In this document: one piece after another, positions 47,084 to 56,127 of the stretch
Layout: each line of letters starts with the position of its first letter
Position numbering within the stretch: the stretch's first letter is position 1
Source: Planctomycetaceae bacterium
Lineage (GTDB): Bacteria; Planctomycetota; Planctomycetia; Planctomycetales; Planctomycetaceae
NCBI GenBank assembly: GCA_020638955.1
Contig: JACKHO010000004.1
Span: forward strand, 124,001 to 188,000
Length of the DNA: 64,000 bases
Reading direction: 5' to 3'
The notes under the pieces: model-generated
Database searches by the model: none
What the model saw: the letters and a program-made list of their open reading frames with translations, nothing else
What the model was told of the DNA's origin: nothing
Translations under genes and position numbers: made by a program

Positions 47084-48853
47084 CTAACGTCTTTCCAAAA
47101 CGGCGACCTGGCCATCAGGGAGCATCCAGACGCCGTACTGAGGCGAACTGCCAGCCGCGAGGTTGTGAATTGTCCATTCATCAATCGAACCTGAGAGCGC
47201 GGCATGATGAGCGTTCGCTGACTGAAAGCTACCACCGCCCGTGAGTTCGCGGATCTTGCAGCCCGGCTTGCTTTCGCAGCGAAACTGCGTCCCAATTCCG
47301 CTCCGGTTGGCTGTTCGTCCGATAACCCGCACGATCTGCAACCTCGCTCCATCCGTAATGTTGCGCAAGATGGCTGATGGTCCAAACTGATTGGCGCAAA
47401 CAACGTCGAGTCGGCCATCATGGTCGAGGTCACCAATCGCCAGGCCACGTCCCATACGTTCTTGCTGGAAATACTCTCCCGCCCAGTGACTCGACTCGGC
47501 GAACTTCCCCTGTCCCTCATTCAGAAACAACTGGGGACGTTGAAAAAAAGGTTCGCCGTGTTCCATCCACGAATGGTCTTCAATGTGCCCGTTGGTGACC
47601 ATAACATCGAGCCAGCCATCGGCATTGGCGTCAAAGAATTGTGTTCCAAACCCGAGTGACCGTTTGCTGGGTGGGCCAAGACGACTTCGGCGAGACGCGT
47701 CCTCTAATGTCAGCCCTCCGAGATTCTCGTACAGGGTATTCGAGTCGTTGTAGAAGTGACTCATGTACAGGTCGGAAAGGCCATCACCGTTGGCGTCTCC
47801 CGAGGTAACGCCCATGCTTGCTTGCGCAAATCCGGACTCGCTGAGTGCTGCTCCCGCTGCCAGAGCGATTTCACGGTACGACTCCAGCTTGCCGGCGTCA
47901 TCAACAACAGCATCAAACAAGAAATTCGCCTGACCATCGTTGGCGACGTAAATCTCCGGGTAGTCGTCATCATCCAAATTGGAAACAACCACTCCCAGGC
48001 CCTTACCCCGCAGTCCATGCATTCCAAATGACTCCGTAGCATCGACAAACCCTCCTTCACCATCGCCCAGCAGCAGCACATCATCAACGCCATCGAATAA
48101 CGCGGGTGGGCACTGCTCAAATCCATCAGGGGCCGCAGCATTGAGGCACAAACGGGGTTCGCTGTCCGACTCAACGAGGTAATTCACCACGTACAGATCG
48201 AGCACTCCATCGAGATTGAGGTCGGCCGCGGCGACGCTGGTACTCCATCCAGGTACCTTCAATGGCTCTGGAGTCGCTTCGGTGAATGTGCCATCACCGT
48301 TGTTCATCCAGAGAATGTTTTCACGAAATGTGCAGACGTAGAGGTCATCAAAACCATCGTTGTCGAAGTCACCTACAGCGCACCCGGTGGCATGACCAAA
48401 CTGCTGCACCAAAGCTGATTCTGCCACGCTGCGGAACTTCATTCCTGGAAACGTACGAAACAGCGCACTGGGATGTGACTGGTCGTTCAGACTCAACGGC
48501 AATCGGCAACCATTGGTCAGGAAAATGTCCAGCCAGCCGTCATGGTCGTAGTCAATCAAACCAACTCCGCCGCCATTGACTTCGATAATCCGGCGCTGCC
48601 CCTGAACGTCATCAAAGCGTTCGAACTCGAAACCCGACTCAGCCCCAACCGTCTGAAAAACGGGAAGCGGATCGATGGGAGGTCGCTGCGGATCTGCAAT
48701 AGACTCTGTCGCTCGAACAAGCGGCTTCACATCTTGGACAGGATGTTCAACCTGCTGGGGTGGAGGACCGGGTGGCACTTCGTCCTTCGAATCGTGACAG
48801 CCAGCAGCGAACAGGAGGATGAGGGCAACGAGACACAGGTTACGAATCGCCAT
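47084..48853 (-). CDS. ASPIC/UnbV lipoprotein with FG-GAP (VCBS) repeats
   Basis: 589 residues from ATG 48853, with a lipobox (LLFAAGC, Cys 19). At least seven calcium-binding VCBS blades, for example LIDYDHDGWLDIFLTN, GDFDNDGFDDLYVC, ADLNLDGVLDLYVVN, GDANGDGLSDLYMSH and FDANADGWLDVMVTNG. The C-terminal ASPIC/UnbV domain has RVIGRTANRSGIGTQFRCES and RELTGGGSFQSANAHHAALS. The start overlaps the stop of the TPR gene by 14 bases, so the two are translationally coupled. This pair is common in planctomycetes. It may form a surface complex; function unknown. Confidence 0.9.
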   Translation of the reverse strand: MAIRNLCLVALILLFAAGCHDSKDEVPPGPPPQQVEHPVQDVKPLVRATESIADPQRPPIDPLPVFQTVGAESGFEFERFDDVQGQRRIIEVNGGGVGLIDYDHDGWLDIFLTNGCRLPLSLNDQSHPSALFRTFPGMKFRSVAESALVQQFGHATGCAVGDFDNDGFDDLYVCTFRENILWMNNGDGTFTEATPEPLKVPGWSTSVAAADLNLDGVLDLYVVNYLVESDSEPRLCLNAAAPDGFEQCPPALFDGVDDVLLLGDGEGGFVDATESFGMHGLRGKGLGVVVSNLDDDDYPEIYVANDGQANFLFDAVVDDAGKLESYREIALAAGAALSESGFAQASMGVTSGDANGDGLSDLYMSHFYNDSNTLYENLGGLTLEDASRRSRLGPPSKRSLGFGTQFFDANADGWLDVMVTNGHIEDHSWMEHGEPFFQRPQLFLNEGQGKFAESSHWAGEYFQQERMGRGLAIGDLDHDGRLDVVCANQFGPSAILRNITDGARLQIVRVIGRTANRSGIGTQFRCESKPGCKIRELTGGGSFQSANAHHAALSGSIDEWTIHNLAAGSSPQYGVWMLPDGQVAVLERR

Positions 48854-50078
48854 GTACCGCCTCAGTTTGAGAAACCTGCTGATTCCCAGTTGCCAAGGGC
48901 AGGTACGTTGCAAAGGCATTTGCCGCTTCATTCAGCCCGGCTTTTCGACACATGTCGACGAGTTCCTGGATTTCTTGCGTTCGTCCCTCCTGCACAGCCG
49001 CGAGTTTCACCCGAATTTCCGATAGGACAATTGCCTTGGATTTGCACTGGGCTGCTTCGTCACTCTCGGGAGGCAACGTCCTTAACAGCCCCATGTTTGC
49101 TTCGGGATTGGCTGGGTCGTTTGCGAGAACATGTCGAAACAGAATTGCGGCCTGATCCGGGGCGTCCTTTACGAGCAGTTCCGCACGCATGCGGGTCAAC
49201 AGCCACGGTTCCGTTGGATCGAACGCACCTGCCTCAGTTAGCACGGCCTGCATTTCGTCACGCATGTCCTGCTCGAAGTAACACTCCAGCAAGGCGGCAT
49301 GCACATTCAAATTGCCGGAATTTGACTTACGAAGCTGCGTGAGCAGTGACAGGGCTTCGTCAAGTTCACCGACCTTCGTTTGAAACCTCGCTTTGGCTAT
49401 TAGCAGCGATGCATCTGAGGGATTCTTCTCGAGGAAGTCGTTGAGACGCTCGCGTGCTGTTGTCGAATTCCAGATCAGCAAGTGTGGAAAATGGAGGAGT
49501 TTGGAATCGCTCAGACTGGCGTAGCCAAACTGATGCATTTGCTTCAGGATTTCTTTGCGTTCTTCAAACCGCAACTCGACGGAATACAGGAACACCAACC
49601 AATTGCATGCCCGTCCGGTGACTTCGATGTCATCGGCTGCACCGTAGGTTGTACAGGCAACAAGATTTCCCTCAGCCCCGACGGCGTCATTACGTTCCAG
49701 GAGAATTTCTGCCGCTTGAAGTCGCGCAGCAGGTCCCTGCGGAACCTCGCAAATAATGCCGCTCAAGCAGGCAAGTGCCTTATCCGATTCGCCTTTCGCC
49801 AGCGCACGTTCCGCCATTGTTGCGAGCACCGCCTCCTTGCCGGGTGCTTCTGCTGAAATTGCCCGAAACTCCTGGGCGACCGCTTCAAATTCTGCGGAAT
49901 CAACCCCCAGAGGCAAGACGTTTGCCCGTTCCTCGACGTGATCGGAAGGCCGCGCGCTGACAACCACAACAACTGCGATGGCTGCCAACAGCAAGGCCCC
50001 CAAAATCCAACCGAGCTTCGAGCCCGTCGAGGGAGATTGGCCGAATTGAGATTCGAGTTGTGCTTCCTGTGAATCCAT
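48840..50078 (-). CDS. membrane-anchored TPR protein
   Basis: 412 residues. One membrane helix at about 23-43 (LGWILGALLLAAIAVVVVVS) follows a polar Gln/Ser-rich tail. Tetratricopeptide helices fill about 60-395: KEAVLATMAERALAKGESDK, AARLQAAEILLERNDAVGAE, DASLLIAKARFQTKVGELDE and DQAAILFRHVLANDPANPEA. It is the upstream partner of the UnbV gene. Probably a periplasmic scaffold recruiting the lipoprotein. Confidence 0.85.
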   Translation of the reverse strand: MDSQEAQLESQFGQSPSTGSKLGWILGALLLAAIAVVVVVSARPSDHVEERANVLPLGVDSAEFEAVAQEFRAISAEAPGKEAVLATMAERALAKGESDKALACLSGIICEVPQGPAARLQAAEILLERNDAVGAEGNLVACTTYGAADDIEVTGRACNWLVFLYSVELRFEERKEILKQMHQFGYASLSDSKLLHFPHLLIWNSTTARERLNDFLEKNPSDASLLIAKARFQTKVGELDEALSLLTQLRKSNSGNLNVHAALLECYFEQDMRDEMQAVLTEAGAFDPTEPWLLTRMRAELLVKDAPDQAAILFRHVLANDPANPEANMGLLRTLPPESDEAAQCKSKAIVLSEIRVKLAAVQEGRTQEIQELVDMCRKAGLNEAANAFATYLPLATGNQQVSQTEAVHGDS

Positions 50079-50223
50079 TTGGTAGACCTCTTACCCAGAC
50101 GACTCAGCAATCCGCGCAGTATAAGGTACACACTATATCGCCCCCTCACATGGTTTGCGAGGTGGGAATTGATGGAATGGATTTTCACGAGGGAACCTCA
50201 AGACAACTGTTCCCCGGCCAATG

Positions 50224-50245
50224 ATGCCGCATAAAATGGCGGCAT
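50224..50245 (+). promoter_or_regulatory. hairpin or -10 element covering the start of the dehydrogenase gene
   Basis: The arms atgccgc (50224-50230) and gcggcat (50239-50245) pair perfectly and include two bases of the start codon ATG 50244. The loop contains TAAAAT (50232-50237), a 5-of-6 match to the -10 hexamer whose expected start site is at about 50244. No Shine-Dalgarno is visible. Either a leaderless transcript or an occluded start fits. Confidence 0.45.
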
Positions 50246-51194
50246 GTCCTACAAAGTACTTTTGACCGATCACCCTTGGCCCGATGTCGACATCGAGCGC
50301 GACGGATTTGCTACGATTGGAGCGGAATTCCTCACCGCTCCGAGTGGTGATGAAGCGACGCTCACCGAACTCGCCAACGGCGTCGATGCCATTGCAACGT
50401 GCTGGGCTCAAGTGACGGCCAGAGTGTTGAACGCTGCGCAGCCAACATGTCGCATTGTGTCGCGCATGGGTATTGGGCTCGACAATATTGACATCCCCGC
50501 CGCCACCGAGCGAGGCATGCTGGTCACCAACGTGCCGGACTACTGTGTGGAAGAAGTGGCGGACCACGCCATTGGGTTGCTGCTCTCACTGTCCCGTAAT
50601 ATTGGTTTCTTTCATCAACGCACCAAGCAGGGGGAATACAATCTTGCCGCAGGTCCCGAAATGCATCGGCTCCGAGGCATGACGCTTGGCCTGCTGGGAC
50701 TTGGTCGAATCGGGGGTGCCGTGTGCGATCGAGCCCGCGCTTTTGGACTGAAAGTCATCGCCCATACGCCCTCCGGAAACAGTCGCGGGCACGACGTCGA
50801 AATGGTGAGTTTCGAAGAACTCCTCACTCGAAGTGATTTCCTCTCGCTGCATGCTCCGCTGCACGAAGGGACGCATCACATCCTGAACGAGTCGTCACTC
50901 AAGTTGTGCAGGCCGGGATTGTTCGTCGTGAACACCTCACGTGGAGGGCTCATCGACGCATCTGCGCTGAGTACGGCTATTCAGGAAGGAAGAATCAGCG
51001 GCGCGGGGCTGGATGTGTTCGAGCCAGAGCCACCAGACTTGCATGATCCCCTCTACCGAAACGAACGGGTCATTGTGACGCCGCACGCGGCTTTTGTTTC
51101 AGAAGAATCGTTGCGGGAGTTGCGTGAACGGGTCGTGCAACAGATAGTGACTTGCCTCCAGGGGGGAACCCCCGACAATGTCGTTAATCGCTGA
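50244..51194 (+). CDS. D-2-hydroxyacid dehydrogenase (SerA/GhrB-like)
   Basis: 316 residues. N-terminal catalytic-domain piece (SRMGIGLDNIDIPAATERGM, TNVPDYCVEEVADHAIGLLL), NAD-binding LGLLGLGRIGGAVCDRARAF, then catalytic Arg in NTSRGGLIDASAL, Glu in GLDVFEPEPPD and His in VTPHAAFVSEE. The family oxidises or reduces 2-hydroxy acids; 3-phosphoglycerate dehydrogenase activity is not provable, as no ACT domain is present. The next gene, aroK, begins 28 bases later. Confidence 0.9.
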   Translation: MSYKVLLTDHPWPDVDIERDGFATIGAEFLTAPSGDEATLTELANGVDAIATCWAQVTARVLNAAQPTCRIVSRMGIGLDNIDIPAATERGMLVTNVPDYCVEEVADHAIGLLLSLSRNIGFFHQRTKQGEYNLAAGPEMHRLRGMTLGLLGLGRIGGAVCDRARAFGLKVIAHTPSGNSRGHDVEMVSFEELLTRSDFLSLHAPLHEGTHHILNESSLKLCRPGLFVVNTSRGGLIDASALSTAIQEGRISGAGLDVFEPEPPDLHDPLYRNERVIVTPHAAFVSEESLRELRERVVQQIVTCLQGGTPDNVVNR

Positions 51195-51222
51195 CAAGTC
51201 CGCCTTTTCGTAAGTCACAGTT

Positions 51223-51753
51223 ATGGTCATTTCGCTCATTGGATATCGCGGCAGCGGCAAGTCGACGGTTGGTCAGCAACTGGCTGCCCGGCTCAATTGG
51301 GAATTCATTGACGCCGACATCGAAATCGAGCGGCACGCCGGAAAGTCTATTGCCAGCATTTTTGCAGATTCTGGTGAGCCTGAATTCCGCCGGATTGAGT
51401 CAGAACTCATCGCCCAGTTCCTGCAACAGGATCAGCTCGTGCTGGCGACCGGCGGTGGGGCGATTCTCGACGCCAACACCCGTTCTGCCATGCGATTGGC
51501 CGGTCCGGTGGTTTGGCTCCAGGCCGACTCAGCCGCCCTCTTCGCCCGCATTCAGTCGGACGACACGACCGAGCAACGGCGTCCATCGTTGACAGATTCC
51601 AATCCCCGAGCCGAAATTGACGAGGTGCTGGCCCGCCGGACACCGCTGTATCGTGAAGCAGCCACATTGACGGTTGTGACAGATGACCGGACCGTTACGG
51701 CGCTCGTTGATGAAATTGTGGCGGCACTGCCAAACACTTCCAGTGACCGTTAA
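51223..51753 (+). CDS. aroK: shikimate kinase
   Basis: It phosphorylates shikimate in aromatic amino-acid synthesis. 176 residues, normal length. Walker A GYRGSGKST (7-15), shikimate-binding FIDADIEIERHAGKSI with its Asp, GEPEFRRIESELI, ATGGGAI, then RRPSLTD in the lid region. It follows the dehydrogenase gene on the same strand and precedes the prepilin peptidase gene by 57 bases. Confidence 0.95.
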   Translation: MVISLIGYRGSGKSTVGQQLAARLNWEFIDADIEIERHAGKSIASIFADSGEPEFRRIESELIAQFLQQDQLVLATGGGAILDANTRSAMRLAGPVVWLQADSAALFARIQSDDTTEQRRPSLTDSNPRAEIDEVLARRTPLYREAATLTVVTDDRTVTALVDEIVAALPNTSSDR

Positions 51754-51810
51754 CCGAATGTTGTACTAGATTTAAGGTCGACACCACTTCCCAGCTGATT
51801 CTCCGTACTC

Positions 51811-53175
51811 GTGACGCTTCATCTCGACTTTCCCATCTGGCTGCCGCTGACGTTCCTGTTTGTACTGGGTGCGGTCATTGGGAGTTTCTTGAATGTCGTC
51901 ATTCTGCGAACCCCGTCGCGTTACACTCTGTGGGAGCAATGGACCTCGCTGTCGGAAAATGCGTCGCACTGTCCGCGCTGCAAATCCCCCATTCGGTGGT
52001 ACGACAATATCCCCATCTTTGGCTGGTTGAAGTTAGGCGGACGCTGCCGCGACTGCAAAATGCGCATCAGCTTCCGCTATCCGCTCATCGAGCTATTGAA
52101 CGCGCTGCTGTTCGTGCTGGTGTATTGGTTGGAAGTTCCCGTTGGCCGGTCGGCCAGCCTGGAGGCCAGTTGCCTCTACACGCCATTGGGACCATGGAAT
52201 TATCCCGGCAATGGCTGGTTGACGCCTGAGTGGCAAATTCACATTCAATACGTGTTTCACATGGTGCTGATTGAGTCGCTGCTCGTGGCTTCCGTAATTG
52301 ACTTCGATCACCGCATCATTCCAGATATCACAACGACGCCCGCAACGGTGTTTGGAATCCTGGTCAGCGCTGTGGTCGCCCGCGTGCATCTTGCCCCGGT
52401 CTGGTACCAGAACAGCACGCTCGACCGAGACTTCGGTTTAATTGTCCCTGAAGCATGGAGCAGCTATCTCGCCCCGCCTGACGGCGCACTCATCGACGAC
52501 CGAACGTGGATCCCGCACTGGATTGTCGACTGGCCCATTCTGCATGGCCTGGTAAACAGTCTGGCCGGACTTGCGATGGGTTACATCCTCATCAAGCTGG
52601 TGCGAGAAATTGGTCAGCGCGTGCTGCACCGTGAAGCCATGGGGGCAGGCGACATCTATTTGATGATGACCATTGGAGCCTTCCTCGGCTGGCAGGCGAC
52701 AGTGGTTACGTTCTTCCTCGCCCCGGTCATGGGCTTGTTGTTCTCGTTTGGCCAGCGGTTCTTCTATCGAGATGATGCCATCCCGTACGGACCATTTCTC
52801 AGTCTCGGAGCACTCGCGACAATTCTCACCTGGAGCGACGCGTTCGAACGCACCCGCCGAATTTTCGAACTGGGCCCGCTGCTCATCATGCTGTTCGTGC
52901 TGATGGTAGTGCTCTTCGTCGTCTCCCTGGCACTTGTACAGGGAATCAAGTGGTTGTTTGGCATACCGCTTTACCCACCGGACGAAGACCAAGTGCATGT
53001 CTGGCGTGCAGCCGACCAGACTCACTTTTTCGCTGGCGAATTTGTGAATCGCTGGTCGGGCCGCTGGCGGATGGACGACTGGCAGGGGAACGCTGCTGGG
53101 CGTGGTCAGGTTCACGAAGAACGCTGGAAACAGGGTGCCCCAGGACGTGGCGGCCCACCCGTGCGTCGGCTGTAA
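51811..53175 (+). CDS. prepilin peptidase (A24 family), extended form
   Basis: 454 residues from GTG 51811, against about 280 for typical PilD/GspO. N-terminal methylase region with GAVIGSFLNVVILRTP and four Cys (C54, C57, C79, C82 in HCPRCKSPIRWYDNIP and GGRCRDCKMRISFRYP). Catalytic aspartates are D164 (ASVIDFDHRIIPD) and D281 (MGAGDIYLMM, the GxGD motif). Between them there is an about 60-residue insert (about 195-250), and the C-terminal about 65 residues are soluble with many Trp and Arg. It cleaves and methylates prepilins. The nearby pilin-like gene at 54205 is a natural candidate substrate. Confidence 0.9.
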   Translation: MTLHLDFPIWLPLTFLFVLGAVIGSFLNVVILRTPSRYTLWEQWTSLSENASHCPRCKSPIRWYDNIPIFGWLKLGGRCRDCKMRISFRYPLIELLNALLFVLVYWLEVPVGRSASLEASCLYTPLGPWNYPGNGWLTPEWQIHIQYVFHMVLIESLLVASVIDFDHRIIPDITTTPATVFGILVSAVVARVHLAPVWYQNSTLDRDFGLIVPEAWSSYLAPPDGALIDDRTWIPHWIVDWPILHGLVNSLAGLAMGYILIKLVREIGQRVLHREAMGAGDIYLMMTIGAFLGWQATVVTFFLAPVMGLLFSFGQRFFYRDDAIPYGPFLSLGALATILTWSDAFERTRRIFELGPLLIMLFVLMVVLFVVSLALVQGIKWLFGIPLYPPDEDQVHVWRAADQTHFFAGEFVNRWSGRWRMDDWQGNAAGRGQVHEERWKQGAPGRGGPPVRRL

Positions 53176-53180
53176 AACGA

Positions 53181-53861
<681 letters not shown>

Positions 53862-53948
53862 GGTGCAAGCTTTCTGGTGCAGGAATCTTGTGAATTGATC
53901 CCCATGTCGTACCGCACCAGCGGCAGACTTCGCAAGCGTTGGGCGCAC

Positions 53949-53981
53949 AAAAAAACTCCGGTACCCGCAGGTACCGGAGTT
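53949..53981 (-). terminator. Rho-independent terminator of pilin-like gene 2
   Basis: The perfect 12-bp stem aactccggtacc (53954-53965) and ggtaccggagtt (53970-53981) with loop cgca is followed on the minus strand by seven T (complement of the A-run 53949-53955). Confidence 0.9.
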
Positions 53982-54066
53982 CATGGCAAAGCAGCAACCC
54001 CACGCGATGCTTGCCAAAGCGTCCAGAGAGTTTCTTGCGACAATTGTGGGAGGCAATGAACTCAGG

Positions 54067-54161
54067 TGTGAGAGTGAACTGCCGGACGAGAGAGCGGTGT
54101 CCGGCGGCTCAGAATTGTGAGAGAAAAAATCAGCGAGAGAGTGTGAGAGTTTTTGTGAGAG
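54067..54161. repeat. four-fold TGTGAGAG octamer cluster
   Basis: Exact TGTGAGAG occurs at 54067-54074, 54116-54123, 54142-54149 and 54154-54161, in a purine-rich stretch. It lies in the 3' untranslated part of the pilin-like mRNA (where it reads CTCTCACA). Spacing is irregular. The meaning is unknown. Confidence 0.5.
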
Positions 54162-54204
54162 CAGCGAGGTCGTTTGAGAGGCGAAGGATGATCGCCCGCT
54201 TCAC

Positions 54205-54480
54205 CTAGTGGATGTCGTTAGGACCGTCGCAGAATTCTGCTTGATCCCAGTAGCTGCCGCCGCTGGTCCAGCCTTTGTGTCCGCAGTTGCCTTCAGCCTT
54301 GTATGACTGGCTCAGGCAGGTGAAGGCCGAGCCGACATCTTCGAGTTCGTTATTAATGTTCAGGGCGACTTCGCTGAGGCCGACAATCAGGCCGAGCACA
54401 CAAATGGTGGCGACCAGGACCAGTTCGGCGGAAACAATGAAACCAGCTTCGTCGTTCAGGAGTGCATTGAAAGTTGTCAT
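54205..54480 (-). CDS. Flp/pilin-like small protein 2
   Basis: 91 residues from ATG 54480 (GAGGAA upstream). It starts MTTFNALLNDEAGFIVSAEL and continues LVLVATICVLGLIVGLSEVA, almost the same helix as the protein at 6560, with the same G-F junction and Glu. Then comes NNELEDVGSAFTCLSQSYKA and a short Cys-containing tail (NCGHKGWTSGGSYWDQAEFC). It lacks the Gly/His tail of its paralogue. The frame stays open further upstream without a good start. Probably exported and processed at G-F; the prepilin peptidase gene is 1 kb away. Confidence 0.78.
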   Translation of the reverse strand: MTTFNALLNDEAGFIVSAELVLVATICVLGLIVGLSEVALNINNELEDVGSAFTCLSQSYKAEGNCGHKGWTSGGSYWDQAEFCDGPNDIH

Positions 54481-54921
54481 GGTGGGGTTCCTCTTGTCAG
54501 TGTCGACCGTTTGTTGTCGGTCAGGGCTTTGTTGTTGATGGATGACAAGAAAAGCATGCGCAGTGCCAAACTGTTCAAGATGCTTATCGCTGCCGTGCCA
54601 GAAGGGGCCACACCAGTAACGCAAGACGTTACCGCAAAAAGCCTTAAAGAAATGTCTCAACCCTAGCAAAAAAGAGTTTCAGAGCCTGAACGCCCGTGCC
54701 AGCCATGATGCGCAAACGCAACGCCGATTTTCCTTGATGGTGGCCTGAATCGGCACCGACAACCGCAACTCCCGCACCAGCAACATCTTTCAAACGCATG
54801 TTGCCAAACATCAACACGTTGCCGGAAGGCAACACTCAACAGTGCGATTCACATCCAATCAAGTTAAGCTGAGAGTCTGCTTTGTTTCGTTTGATTCCAG
54901 ACCGCAGCAGAGGCAATTCCA
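54481..54921. other. 441-bp divergent intergenic region
   Basis: Between the pilin-like and ankyrin genes. A small hairpin (gttgcc-ggaa-ggcaac, 54818-54833) is visible and no convincing gene. Promoters for both genes are expected. Confidence 0.45.
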
Positions 54922-56121
54922 ATGGGCGCGTTCATCGTCAACTTTCATGTCCGCACGCATGACATGGGCCAGGTTGCTTCGGTCCTTGAATCAGAGAGTG
55001 TCGAGTCTGCGTGGATTGCCGAGCCCCAGGGGAAATGGTGCTCTTTCTGGGAAGCACGTGCGTCTGAGCAGGATTCGGTTCGCATTCTGGATTTGGCAAG
55101 ACATGTCAGCCGAGCACTGGACGCCCCCGTCATTGCCTTCCTCGTCCACGACAGCGACTTTCTCTGCTACTGGCTCTACGACAAAGGTGAATTGATCGAC
55201 GAGTACAATTCCTTCCCCGACTACTTTGGCGAGACTCCTATCGAGGGGAATGCCTACTACGAGGCGAACTGTGGGGCCCTGCTCCGTTACTGCATCCCAG
55301 ATACGACGCTCGAAGAGTTGGATGATCTCCTCGCACATACCACGCAAGTGTCGACTTTATTTGGAGACATGCGTTCATTCATCTTTGCAGAAACGCGACT
55401 CAGGCACCTGGCTACGAAACTTGGAATCCAGGAGAGTCGCGTCATGACCGATTTCAAGGACATCGGTCGTGAGGTCGCAGCTGAAGAATTAGGGGCCGCG
55501 TGGATTGGGACCGGTGAACAGCCAGAGTCGGAACTGGCTGCTGAGGATCAAGTCGAGCATTCACAATTCCAAATTCAACTTCCGCCGCTCCACAAAGCCG
55601 CTGCCGAAGATGACGTCGCGGAAATCGATCGGCTTGTTGCTCAGGGTGCCGACATTGATGAAATTCCTCGCGGCTTCAGTGGGACGGCCCTGTCGATGGC
55701 GGCTTCGCGGGGCTCACTCAACGCCATTAAAAGTCTGGTGGACTATTGGGCCAGCCTGCAAAAGTCTGGCAAAGAGGGGGGCTCGCCCATGCATATGGCC
55801 GTCTCGTCTGGAGAGATGGAGGCCGTGCGGCTGTTAGCCAAATTGGGAGCCAATGTGAATGAAGAAATCCCGCAAGTGGGATCGCTGCTGCATTTCACCA
55901 TTCTGATGGGATCGGCCCAAATGTTGAAAGTTCTACTCGAAGCGGGCGCCGACACGGCAGTGACAAACGCCGCCGGACTGACTCCCCGAGAAATGGTGCA
56001 AATGCAGTGCGACAGCGTCGAGCAGCTCAAAAGCATGATGCCGCAACTGGAAGGCCCCATGAAAATGATGGCGGAACGCGCAGAGCAAATGCTCGCCATT
56101 TTCCGAGAGCATGACGGCTGA
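54922..56121 (+). CDS. ankyrin-repeat protein with unrecognised N-terminal domain
   Basis: 399 residues, no signal peptide. Residues about 1-190 form an uncharacterised domain (FIVNFHVRTHDMGQVASVLE, AFLVHDSDFLCYWLYDKGEL, EEYN-like YNSFPDYFGE). Residues about 215-370 are ankyrin repeats: PPLHKAAAEDDVAEIDRLVA, TALSMAASRGSLNAIKSLVD, SPMHMAVSSGEMEAVRLLAK and SLLHFTILMGSAQMLKVLLE, each ending G-A-D/N. The last about 30 residues are a Met-rich amphipathic helix (MMPQLEGPMKMMAERAEQML). Probably a cytoplasmic protein-protein adaptor. Confidence 0.8.
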   Translation: MGAFIVNFHVRTHDMGQVASVLESESVESAWIAEPQGKWCSFWEARASEQDSVRILDLARHVSRALDAPVIAFLVHDSDFLCYWLYDKGELIDEYNSFPDYFGETPIEGNAYYEANCGALLRYCIPDTTLEELDDLLAHTTQVSTLFGDMRSFIFAETRLRHLATKLGIQESRVMTDFKDIGREVAAEELGAAWIGTGEQPESELAAEDQVEHSQFQIQLPPLHKAAAEDDVAEIDRLVAQGADIDEIPRGFSGTALSMAASRGSLNAIKSLVDYWASLQKSGKEGGSPMHMAVSSGEMEAVRLLAKLGANVNEEIPQVGSLLHFTILMGSAQMLKVLLEAGADTAVTNAAGLTPREMVQMQCDSVEQLKSMMPQLEGPMKMMAERAEQMLAIFREHDG

Positions 56122-56127
56122 ATAGAC

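Larger units (their letters stand above)
53862..54204. other. intergenic region between hydrolase and pilin-like gene
   Basis: It contains the terminator of the upstream minus gene (53949-53981) and a stretch (54067-54161) with four copies of TGTGAGAG. No gene is supported. Confidence 0.5.

Noticed and set aside
46840..47520. N-terminal extension of the DUF2752 frame
   Set aside because: Basic, unstructured residues overlapping the UnbV gene; the GTG at 46839 next to the first membrane helix is the better start.
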